Positions 1 through 6,883 of a DNA stretch of 11,562 nucleotides are shown one piece after another. The stretch lies in NCBI GenBank assembly GCA_003024985.2, contig PXIH01S0016868.1; one strand, written 5' to 3'. This DNA comes from Euperipatoides rowelli. Lineage: Eukaryota > Onychophora > Udeonychophora > Euonychophora > Peripatopsidae. The first letter of the stretch is position 1; each line of letters starts with the position of its first letter. A model generated the notes under the pieces. That model was not told the DNA's origin, ran no database searches, and saw only the letters and a program-made list of their open reading frames with translations. The position numbers and the translations under genes were made by a program.

Positions 1-6
1 ATTAGG

Positions 7-74
7 ACCAGGGACAACCATGCTGGACAATAGTCTTGTGTTGTCCATCACATTTGTATTTGTGTTTGTATTTG
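7..74 (+). repeat. Single copy of a dispersed ~61-bp repeat
   Basis: This stretch reads as a diverged monomer of the repeat that forms the array at 2545-2702, here in the opposite orientation. Shared landmarks, in order, are CCAGGGACAA, then CTGGACnATAGTC, then GTTGTCCATCA, then runs of TTTGTATTTGT. The copy is slightly longer at its end because TTTGTATT is repeated. It lies near the window edge, so neighbouring copies further left cannot be excluded. No coding role is visible. Confidence 0.7.
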
Positions 75-166
75 AATGTGCTGTATGGAGGTCCTTTTTT
101 GGGGGAGAATCAATGTGTACAAATAGCATTGAATTTAAAGAATTTCAAGGATAATGCTGTAGACTT

Positions 167-757
167 GAAAATTGCAATGAGCAGTTCAAGACATTAAAAA
201 TTAAAGACCGGTGGCTAAAATCCTTACAAGATGAAACTGTTTCATTCTTAAATCTTGTACTAAATCAAGAAAATGTTCTACTTCATGTTGACTATAAAGA
301 ATGAGTTGAAGTTGTGCTTATTTTGTTAGGAGAAAATTCACATCGAGGAGTTCACTTGCAAAGGCCAGGTGGCATTTCACAAAGCTAGATGGATGTCCAC
401 ACTACTGTATATTCTGAAAAGATGTATGCAGTCAGTGAACAGCTAAATTAGGATTCGGAAAAATCTAAAAACTAAATTGGATTTGTCTTTTCATGCATTA
501 ATTTTCATTAAAGTGTGGTTAATTCTCCAAAATCTGCAGATGCTCCTGCAAATGATTTAAAGCTTTGGTACTCTTTGAAAAGCCAGGATGAAATTGATTC
601 TGAGATTGCTTAGGCAGCATTGTCTGCATTTAATCAAAATTGCTGGTACTTGACAGAAGAAATAATCCCAGAGCAATGACCATACTTGCTTCAATCAGTG
701 GAAGAAAATCAAAACACAAGTCCATATTTCAAGAAAACAGTTTTAAAAAACTTGTAA
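167..757 (+). pseudogene. Decayed copy of an uncharacterised multicopy invertebrate gene family
   Basis: A protein-like reading frame runs through this stretch but is broken. It opens near 167 in one frame, shifts by one base near 371, and returns to the first frame near 421. In-frame stops lie at 302, 449, 473, 509, 611, 677 and finally 755. Short remnants are clear: DETVSFLNLVLNQ (about 232-270), DYKE just before the first stop, PGAFHKARWM (about 365-395), NDLKLWYSL (about 550-576) and CWYLTEEIIPEQ (about 641-676). From memory, this order of motifs (DYxE, then PGxxHxARWM, then WYLxEE) occurs in uncharacterised multicopy proteins of spiders, Hydra and other invertebrates; I could not check this. 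I do not know the family's function and assign none. The count of lesions says it is dead. The region upstream of 167 shows no clear continuation, so the copy is probably 5'-truncated, and no introns are visible. It could derive from a mobile element. Confidence 0.6.
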
Positions 758-1204
758 TCTTTTCATATCACTATGATAGTCATAATAGCTTTATTACTTT
801 AAAAACTTTAAATTTTCCAGAAGGTGCAAGCAAAACAAAAAAATAAAAAATATCTTGTATTTAATGTATTTTAGAGATTTTTTTTAATTAATTTGAATGC
901 ATTTTGGGCCACCTAGTGTGGTTGGAATGGACATTTTTACATTACAGGGGATTCTACTCAGTCTAGAAGAAGTCTTTAAAATGTAAATGAGCCACAAAAG
1001 CCCACCAGCCCCTCCCCCCAAAAATAAAATTAAAAAAATTGGTAAAAATGATCAAATTTGGTTGGTTTTTGAAACTTTAAACACCTAGGGGAAAACTTTG
1101 CCCTAAATCTGCATAGCTCAATCTTCACATACTCACATTTGGGAACAAAAGTAATGGGAAAAATCCTGAGGAGGAGTTTTAAGATTTTTTTTTTTTTTTG
1201 AGAC
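758..1204. other. Gene-free AT-rich stretch
   Basis: I see no supported gene here. It holds the AT-rich trail-off after the pseudogene, a short C-rich patch near 1005-1020 and a run of 15 T at about 1184-1199. A small antisense reading frame across 1030-1215 has lysine-rich, low-complexity composition from the T-run and no family resemblance. Confidence 0.6.
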
Positions 1205-1262
1205 ACCCTAGACAAACTTGCTGGACTAAAGTTTGTTGTTGTCCGGCATATTTGTATTTGTC
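1205..1262 (+). repeat. Single copy of the dispersed ~61-bp repeat
   Basis: This is a second isolated monomer in the same orientation as the copy at 7-74. It shows AGACAAACTTGCTGGACTAA, then GTTTGTTGTTGTCC, then ATTTGTATTTGT. It follows directly after the T-run ending near 1199. Compared with the array at 2545-2702, the central GACTATAGTC palindrome has decayed to GACTAAAGTT. Confidence 0.75.
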
Positions 1263-1360
1263 CTTGAGAAAATTATGTTGAATGTTACCATTGTACTAAA
1301 CACTTTATATTATGTTATTTGTAGGTACCCAAACAATATATAAAAATGCATGATAGGTAC

Positions 1361-1600
1361 TGCTCTGGTGGTCCAATGGTTAGCTTCAATGCCACAGGAG
1401 TTTGTGCATATAACGGATAGTAGGTTCGATCCTGGACACTGCTGGTGATGGAAAATGGCTAATTTCCTTTTGACATTGATACACACGAGGGTATTTTTCT
1501 CACTAAAGTTATACCACAAGTGTTACAAATTGGATTTATAGATATCAAAACAAGACTCTAATGTAATGCTTGCAGTTTTGTGGCAGAAGATGAATATATA
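1361..1600 (+). mobile_element. tRNA-derived SINE, decayed copy (same family as 6471-6874)
   Basis: The head carries both parts of an internal RNA polymerase III promoter: box A TGGTCCAATGG at 1369-1379 and box B GGTTCGATCC at 1423-1432, about 44 bases apart as in tRNAs. The acceptor and T stems do not pair well, so it is not a working tRNA gene. The head matches the minus-strand element at 6471-6874: GCTCYGGTGGTCCARTGG, then GTGCATATAA just before box B. The body also keeps family words, including TGRTGGAA after box B and AAATTGGATTTAT at about 1528. The 3' hairpin and A-tail of the other copy are not visible, so the end near 1600 is approximate. The only reading frame here is a short antisense one. 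Confidence 0.7.
1369..1432 (+). promoter_or_regulatory. Pol III internal promoter (box A and box B) of the SINE
   Basis: Box A lies at 1369-1379 and box B at 1423-1432. Both are close to the tRNA consensus. Promoter function is inferred from the match, not shown. Confidence 0.6.
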
Positions 1601-1740
1601 ACTTTTAGTAGTGTACACCCGGTCATTATGTCTCAATATGTTAGACAATTTCAAACCTTTCTCATTAAGGGGCTCCTTTTCATATCATTTGACCAAAGGT
1701 TTTAATAGCATATTATAACTTTTTATGCCACATGGGCATT

Positions 1741-1783
1741 ACATTATTCTCTGCATTTGCAAGACAAATGCAGATAATAATGT
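1741..1783. repeat. 19-bp inverted repeat with 5-nt loop
   Basis: The arms are 1741-1759 and 1765-1783 around the loop CAAGA. They pair over 19 positions with a single mismatch (C at 1749 against T at 1775). The arms do not extend further. It may be a cruciform, the core of a short palindromic mobile element or a structured transcript. No flanking duplication settles the choice. Confidence 0.85.
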
Positions 1784-2349
1784 TTTTCACTATATTATGC
1801 ACAATCTGAGTTCATACTCCAGACTATTCTGTTATGCATGAAAACACCATTAAGTTACCTTTGTTATATGTTTAACATATCAGTTCTTGATCCACTGACA
1901 TGCAGCTGTCAGAACAATGTTAAATGATGTAGTACCTTTTTTAATGGTATTAATTGATCAAAATATCAGTCTTAGCCTATGGATTAATTTAGTTTATGTG
2001 AGCAATACAATTACAGAAGTGTAATGATGGCACATATTGGGATTGGCAATTCTAATAAAAACTTAAGTATAAAATTTAAAAGTATTGCATAAATGAATAA
2101 AAAATAAATATGGACCATAAAGGTTAATTCAAATGCATCTTATCCTTGGATGATTTGGGTTTATTAATTAAAAAAAAAACTAAAATCCTTTTGACAATTT
2201 TTTTTAAAAATAGGTTTCACCTTATGGCAAAAACTATTTGCCTATTTATTTTACATTATTTCCAGAATTAAATGTTTCTATAGACAATTACACTCTTGAG
2301 CTCTTTGTCCATTTCTTCATACTTCAGTGATGGTTACTATAATTACAAT

Positions 2350-2382
2350 GTCCTTTGCCATCTTACATTGATGGCAAAGGAC
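2350..2382. repeat. Perfect 13-bp hairpin
   Basis: The arms GTCCTTTGCCATC (2350-2362) and GATGGCAAAGGAC (2370-2382) pair perfectly around the 7-base loop TTACATT. The stem stops abruptly, with only weak pairing outside it. It is too short for a usual microRNA precursor. No T-run follows to make a bacterial-type terminator, and the setting is eukaryotic. Confidence 0.85.
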
Positions 2383-2544
2383 TTGGATGACTATTCCAAG
2401 TATTTTAGACAGAGGAATAAATACCATTTAAAATTTGCCACCACCAGGGATCAATTGAGTTCCCCAGTGAATATTATGTCATGGCCATGGGAAGCCTAAA
2501 CAATAAACACAAGACAACCACTCCTTAACCATTTTGATTATGTT

Positions 2545-2702
2545 TACAAATATGATGGACAACAACAGACTATAGTCCAGTGAGGTTGTCTCTGGAAATA
2601 CAAATACAAAATATGATGGATAAAAACAGACTATAGTCCAGCGAGTTTGTCCCTGGAAGTACAAATACAAATATGGCGGACAACAACAGACTAGAGTCCA
2701 GT
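2545..2702 (-). repeat. Tandem array of the ~61-bp repeat, about 2.6 copies
   Basis: Repeat units start at 2551, 2612 and 2672, giving periods of 61 and 60. Each carries TATGRYGGAYAAMAACAGAC, then TAGAGTCCAG or TATAGTCCAG, then TGTCYCTGGAARTACAAATA. The third copy stops after AGTCCAG. It is marked as minus strand relative to the single copies at 7-74 and 1205-1262. Each intact unit holds the palindrome GACTATAGTC. The short antisense frame at 2479-2670 is only this repeat read through. Confidence 0.9.
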
Positions 2703-3656
2703 TATATACTTATGAGATTCACTTCCTCTTTAATTTATTTAAAACTCATGAAGTAAGCATATGAGACAATTGGCTATTGTAAACTATAAGATGAATTTTT
2801 TAGTAGCATTAGGAATATTCTAACTGAAAACCGTTGTACACCAATGAACTTCACTAAGGTTTTGTATAAATACAAGGTTCCATATGCCTTGATTATGGAT
2901 TATGGAATGTTTAAATAAAATCCTTCATTTGTAATAATTAAATAAATGTTCAATCATTTAATATTAATGTTTATTTATACAAACCAGTGGTTACAAATAA
3001 GTTTTCAATATGTATCTTGGGAAATTATTGAAATATTTGAAGTTCTGGAGATGGCTATGCAGATAGACAACAAACTTTAGAGAACTTTTTACCCTAAATT
3101 TTCAAAAAATTAATTCCTAAGACTGGGAAAGTCATTGGAAGCCCACTTTAGAAAAGTTGGATCTGCTTTAACAGAGTTTTAGAATAAATGAAATATCATT
3201 GCACTAGGATGAGTAGTTGAGGAGGAGTATCAAACCTTACAAATATACAGAATTCTCTACTATTTTATTAATAATATAATTATCTTACATTAGCAGCTAA
3301 AATGAATGATCTTTCAATGGCAGCCATTAGATTAGTAATCATTTGTTTGTTAAAATTTTGTATTAGGAAGATCACTAGTTTTGACCAGGTCAGTTAAATT
3401 CAATGGTTGCAAATTGTGTAGTTCCCATTGCATTAGCAAATATAAGTCTAAATTATAGCAAAGTGGTTTGCTCCCAGATCTCAAAAAAAAAAAAAAGAGA
3501 GAGATTTAGTCACAACTGTTCCTAAATGTTAGTTCAAAGACGGAATTGATAAACTGCAAGTGCATGAAAACTTCACAAAAATCCTTAGCCGTTTTAAAAC
3601 TATAGATTACTAGTTAAAAGCCTGTGAAAATGATGTAACCTTTTTTGGAAACAGTT
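2703..3656. other. Gene-free AT-rich stretch
   Basis: I can support no gene. The stretch contains an A14 run followed by GA repeats at about 3483-3505, which could be the tail of a lost retroelement. It also has several AATAAA words (for example near 2915), expected by chance at this base composition. Confidence 0.5.
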
Positions 3657-3775
3657 AAATTCTGCACATCATGTATCCCACGAATGTGGAATCAATTACC
3701 GAACTGAAATTTAAAAACAATGTATTTTGTATAAAATACCATTTCAAAACCCTTGTGACAAACAAAAGTCATTAG
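3657..3775 (+). pseudogene. Decayed C-terminus of a LINE ORF2 (CR1/L2/Jockey-like tail)
   Basis: In one frame, from 3657, the stretch reads KFCTSCIPRMWNQLPN. After a frameshift near 3698 it continues as TELKFKNNVFCIKYHFKTLV and reaches a stop at 3773-3775. The pattern (I/V)PRxWNxLP followed by a lysine/phenylalanine-rich Fk..lk segment is typical of the last residues of many non-LTR retrotransposon polymerase proteins, especially of the CR1, L2 and Jockey groups. Only this short end is recognisable, and the reverse transcriptase part upstream is not. Downstream lies a GT-rich stretch (about 3797-3820) that may be its 3' untranslated region. The opposite strand and different ending set it apart from the minus-strand LINEs at 6014-10570. 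The match rests on motif memory over about 38 residues, so the confidence is moderate. Confidence 0.45.
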
Positions 3776-5329
3776 CAAAGATTTTACAGATTTTATTTGT
3801 GTGTTTTGTGTGTGTGCACAGTGTTTAAAAAGATGATGAGTAGCCTTAGGCTTGTTAAAATCCCATCAACATGATGGGGGGTGGGGTGGGGAGAATAAGA
3901 TCATGTTAATAACAGTTAAATTCCTTGCATTAATTACCCATGTGTGTGTTTATAAAGATGAAGAGCAGTGTTAACCTGTTTTAAATAATAAATATTAAAA
4001 AATTATAAATAATTCAAGAAACATTCAAAGTTATTATTAAACCTATTTTCTGATTTATAACAGGGTAAAGACCTATTATTGAACAATTATACCTACCCTG
4101 TAAAACATTATCAGCAAATTTGACCAATAATACCATTAATCATTTCTCTCTCAAGATTATTTCTTTAAAACAATACATTTTAATACCATTTTTCAAAATA
4201 AAACTACAACAATATTAATTTAAACATTAGAAATCATTTAAAGAAATGTATAGATCTATCAATTTATCAGTGCCATAGTTTTAAAATATTTAAAATACTT
4301 TACACCAATTTCCTATTTTTTTTTTTTTTATTAAAGCCATATTACTGTAGATCCACCTTTCATGTCATTTTTTTAAAACCATATTGGCAAAAATCCTCCA
4401 GTTACGAAAAAAGTTTGAGGATAATAGGGTAAATACTCAGATTAGAATCGGATTTGTTATTTTGATTGATGGAAGTCGTCTTAAGAGTNCAAACAAGGTG
4501 AATTCAATCTAATCTTTAATACGAATAGTGGAATGATTGATTATACCAGGATGGGGTGCAATTCAAACACGTCTATTTTTCATTTTGAAGTTTTAAAGGA
4601 ACATGATAAGAGTATTATTAAAATACATACAATCTTATAACTTGTATACTATAACGCTGTAACAAACAATATTGAAAGTGTATAAAGTTGTTAAATTAAA
4701 AGATTAATGGTTAAAAGTAAACAATCATAAAACTATCAGAATAATCGGGTTAGTGTCCAATAGTTTATAAAAAAAATCACCAGCCGTTATAAATAAAATT
4801 TATTACTAAAATAAATTACAACAATTCTTTAAAATGATTTGCTTAGATCATTAGAAGAAAAGGCAATATTTAGAATTTTTAACAGCCTTTTTCATCAAAA
4901 TTAATATATCAACGGCATGAAATGTTTAAGTTTAAACTGTCACTGAAAATAAAACATTGCACATTAAAAATAAATGTTAAACATCTGTAAAAACAAGTGT
5001 ATAAAATATGATTTAAAATTGTAAACTAGGCTATGTATAATTATTTATTTATTTTTATTACAAATTTATTAATCCAAAAAATTATAATACAAAATCATAC
5101 CAGTGTTTCTGCTTACTTATCCAATAATTTATAACACAATTTGGATGTCCAAAAATAGCTTATCAATAAACAAAATATTACAAACTTAAAGCTATTAAGT
5201 TAAACTCTAAACTTAATCTATACACTTGACACAAGATACTGTAAATTATGTAAATGTAGGTTCTATTATATTGAAGGCTCTATTTATACCTAAAAAAAAA
5301 TCTTTATATGATCAGAAATAATCCACATT
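3776..5329. other. Gene-free AT-rich stretch
   Basis: No gene can be supported. The start has two loosely similar segments about 125 bases apart, with GTGTTTAAAAAGATGATGAG near 3820 and GTGTTTATAAAGATGAAGAG near 3946, perhaps an old duplication. A G-rich patch occurs near 3875-3892. An inverted repeat lies at 4050-4114 (listed separately). A T-run sits at about 4317-4330 and a single ambiguous base at 4489. The remainder is AT-rich and without recognisable protein remnants. Confidence 0.5.
4050..4114. repeat. Imperfect 65-bp inverted repeat
   Basis: The ends CTGAT (4050-4054) and ATCAG (4110-4114) pair. After short unpaired spacers, ACAGGGTA (4060-4067) pairs perfectly with TACCCTGT (4094-4101). 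The central 26 bases are unpaired. The arrangement resembles a very small palindromic element, but no flanking duplication is evident. Confidence 0.6.
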
Positions 5330-5349
5330 ACTGTCTTGGTTCCGTGGTG

Positions 5350-5415
5350 TGGTCGAGCGGATTCACTTCCGCTTTATGAACCAAAGGCATATGCTGAGGT
5401 GTACAGGTTCGCGCC
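5350..5415 (+). promoter_or_regulatory. Pol III internal promoter of the second SINE
   Basis: Box A is at 5350-5360 and box B at 5406-5415. Box B departs from consensus at its middle (GGTTCGCGCC), so present-day activity is uncertain. Confidence 0.5.
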
Positions 5416-5575
5416 TCGGCTTGGACAGTTATGGAAATTTTTTCCCCTAGCTGTAACAGGTTGCTTTTGGTTTTTCCAAGTACTCTGCCCTTGTTAACAC
5501 CTTAGGAACCTGATTCTGATGTATTATTGAAATTTTCTGGTGTATTTAATTTGATTAACCTCATAAAAATACATC

Positions 5576-5595
5576 TCTTCTCCCATTGGAGAGGA
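5576..5595 (+). repeat. 8-bp hairpin at the 3' end of the second SINE
   Basis: TCTTCTCC (5576-5583) pairs with GGAGAGGA (5588-5595) across the loop CATT, with one G-U pair. It lies just before the AT-rich tail, the position at which retroelement RNAs often carry a structure read by the reverse transcriptase. Confidence 0.6.
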
Positions 5596-5635
5596 AATTT
5601 ATTTTTTTAAACTAAAAAAATAATAATAATAATAG

Positions 5636-6013
5636 TCCACATCCCATAAAATAAAATTAAACAATCAATAATATGTATTCTTATAATGAATATTATTTAG
5701 CAATAATTAATACAAACAACAAGAAAATAGGTATGCACTTTCTCAAAAAATAACAAAATAAATCATCATGTAATATGACAAACACAAAATCCTATTACTC
5801 TGTAAAAATTTCAGCAGAGCAAAATCCAAAAAAAAAAAAAGACTTTTAAGATTGTTAAATAAAAGATATTATTCCGAAAAATATATATGAAAAAAAAAAA
5901 ACATCTACATTGCTAATACCATCAATATATCCCTATCTCATAAATTACTGATACTGTTTAAATGCAAACAAAACAAATTATTTGTATAGGAAACATGAAC
6001 GAGATCTAGGATG
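5636..6013. other. AT-rich stretch, possible 3' untranslated part of the LINE at 6014-6461
   Basis: No gene is visible. The stretch has three A-runs (about 5829-5841, 5889-5900 and shorter). It lies directly downstream, on the minus strand, of the LINE C-terminus, so part may be that element's 3' untranslated region. No poly-A tail on the minus strand (a T-run on the plus strand) marks its end. Confidence 0.4.
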
Positions 6014-6461
6014 TTACCCAAAATATTTTGGTAATCCATTTCCAAAGTTTATTTGGCATCTTGTCTTCCATACTGCAAATAAAGTAATACATACTAACTT
6101 CCTAATTTAATTATATATTTTTCTAAACATTGTCCCCCCATTTATTCTAATTCCCTTTAGCTTGTATATCTCATACAAAAATCTCTTATTTACCTTTCCC
6201 AGCGTTATACAATCCCAAAACAAATGTCTCAAAGTCTCCACATTGTCTAAGCAAAAGAAACATTGATCTGGTTGAATTCCCCTCATATTAAATCAGTATA
6301 GCCTCTCTCTCTAGTAGGCAAAACACCCAATAGGAATTTAACCATAAAATTATCTGCTGTATTATTCAACAAGAGTTTCTTTATAAAAACTAAATTAACA
6401 TTTTTGTTTTTATACTTCTGAAATTTTTCTATTATTGATATTTTAAATCATTATTACCAAT
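6014..6461 (-). pseudogene. LINE ORF2 C-terminal fragment with zinc knuckle (same type as LINE A)
   Basis: Read on the minus strand, this is the end of a non-LTR retrotransposon polymerase. FLLGVLPTRERG lies at about 6303-6338. After a frameshift, CFFCLDNVETLRHLFWDC spans 6209-6262 and gives a C-x2-C-x8-H-x4-C zinc knuckle, the nucleic-acid-binding motif found after the reverse transcriptase in many LINEs. Then, past a stop, TLFAVWKTRC (about 6056-6085) matches the tryptophan-containing tail usual in these proteins, and a stop lies at 6014-6016. At least one frameshift and one internal stop make it dead. It closely parallels LINE A (KYLLGILPTKD, HLFWGC, LTLFEIWK), so I place both in one family. 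Its upstream side is interrupted by the SINE at 6471-6874, and a faint continuation may lie beyond 6884. Confidence 0.75.
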
Positions 6462-6470
6462 AACTGTGAG
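6462..6470. repeat. Target-site duplication of SINE, left copy
   Basis: AACTGTGAG here matches AACTGTCAG at 6875-6883 at eight of nine positions. The pair brackets the SINE exactly, from its A-tail to just before its head. Confidence 0.55.
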
Positions 6471-6874
6471 TTTTTTTTTTTTTTAAATATGTTTCACCCC
6501 GAAGGGTGAAACTTACAGTTTATTTACAATATATACAATGTATTCTATGCAACTTTCTATACAGCAGACAACAATAGAGATGCAAAGTCCGATTTCAGTT
6601 AACAATCAACCATAAATCCAATTTACCATTGAAAAATACTTCAATCAGATAACTACAAAGAAAAAAAAAAACCCTGGAGCCGTATGATGACAAAATAAAA
6701 TTCCATCATCCCTCAGCCCCTAGGCTACTCAGGGATCAAACCCAATCCCCTTATATGCACTATCTCCGGCAGCCAACAGCCTAGACCACTGGACCACCGG
6801 AGCTGTACTTCTACCACTTATATGCACTAGCTTTAGCAGCCAACAGCCTAGACCACTGGACCACCGGAGCTGTA
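6471..6874 (-). mobile_element. tRNA-derived SINE with duplicated head and 3' C(UUCG)G hairpin
   Basis: On the minus strand the element starts at 6874 with a tRNA-like head. Box A TGGTCCAGTGG appears twice, at 6853-6863 and 6786-6796, because a ~60-bp head segment is repeated with a period of 67. A single box B, GGTTTGATCCC, lies at 6732-6742, about 44 bases from the inner box A. A body of roughly 220 bases follows, including an internal T-run (minus strand) at about 6660-6672. The element ends in a perfect 9-bp hairpin (6491-6512), ATATTT and a poly-A tail (plus-strand T-run 6471-6484). Apparent 9-bp target duplications flank it. It belongs to the same family as 1361-1600, from the shared head words and AAATTGGATTTAT. 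It sits inside the LINE fragment at 6014-6461 and is therefore younger than it. Confidence 0.8.
6491..6512 (-). repeat. 9-bp hairpin with UUCG loop at SINE 3' end
   Basis: On the minus strand the sequence is GTTTCACCC, then TTCG, then GGGTGAAAC. The nine pairs are perfect and closed by C-G around UUCG, which is the C(UUCG)G tetraloop known for exceptional stability. It stands just before the A-tail. Confidence 0.9.
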
Positions 6875-6876
6875 AA
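6750..6876 (-). repeat. Tandem duplication of the SINE head, period 67
   Basis: CTTATATGCAC begins at 6750 and again at 6817. Both copies continue through CAGCCAACAGCCTAGACCAC and end at GGAGCTGTA. They differ mainly at TATCTCCGG versus AGCTTTAGC. Each has its own box A; only the inner copy (nearer 6750) is followed by box B. Confidence 0.9.
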
Positions 6877-6883
6877 CTGTCAG
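6875..6883. repeat. Target-site duplication of SINE, right copy
   Basis: AACTGTCAG here is the partner of AACTGTGAG at 6462-6470, with one mismatch. Confidence 0.55.

Larger units (their letters stand above)
1601..2544. other. Gene-free AT-rich stretch with hairpins
   Basis: I see no coding signal I can support. Two strong hairpins inside it are listed separately (1741-1783 and 2350-2382). A looser nested inverted repeat spans about 1870-1926 (TTTAACAT with ATGTTAAA outside, TGACA with TGTCA inside). A plus-strand frame of 67 codons at 2296-2499 runs straight through the 2350-2382 hairpin and resembles no family. Confidence 0.55.
5330..5635 (+). mobile_element. tRNA-like SINE, second family, with 3' hairpin
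   Basis: The head has box A TGGTCGAGCGG at 5350-5360 and box B GGTTCGCGCC at 5406-5415. The box A sequence resembles that of leucine or serine tRNAs. The acceptor and T stems do not pair as in a working tRNA. Six bases, ACTGTC (5330-5335) and GACAGT (5424-5429), pair instead and bracket the head. A body of about 150 bases follows, ending in an 8-bp hairpin (5576-5595) and then an AT-rich tail with AATAAT repeats to about 5633. Possible target duplications are AATAATCCACAT before the element and AATAGTCCACAT after it, one mismatch in twelve. The body does not match the SINE family at 1361 and 6471. Confidence 0.65.

Noticed and set aside
640-846. 68-codon plus-strand reading frame
   Set aside because: It overlaps the end of the pseudogene in the wrong frame; the family-like remnants lie in another frame, and its own translation resembles nothing.
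1030-1215. 61-codon minus-strand reading frame
   Set aside because: It is driven by a T-run and AT-rich DNA, has lysine-rich composition and no family motif.
1362-1442. Working tRNA gene
   Set aside because: Box A and box B are present, but acceptor and T stems do not pair and a repeated body follows, so it is a SINE.
1310-1519. 69-codon minus-strand reading frame
   Set aside because: It runs antisense through the SINE head and has no motif.
2350-2382. microRNA precursor
   Set aside because: A 13-bp stem without an extended flanking stem is too short for a canonical precursor.
5343-5426. tRNA-Leu or tRNA-Ser gene
   Set aside because: Box A is right for these tRNAs, but positions 1-7 do not pair with 66-72 and the T stem has mismatches.
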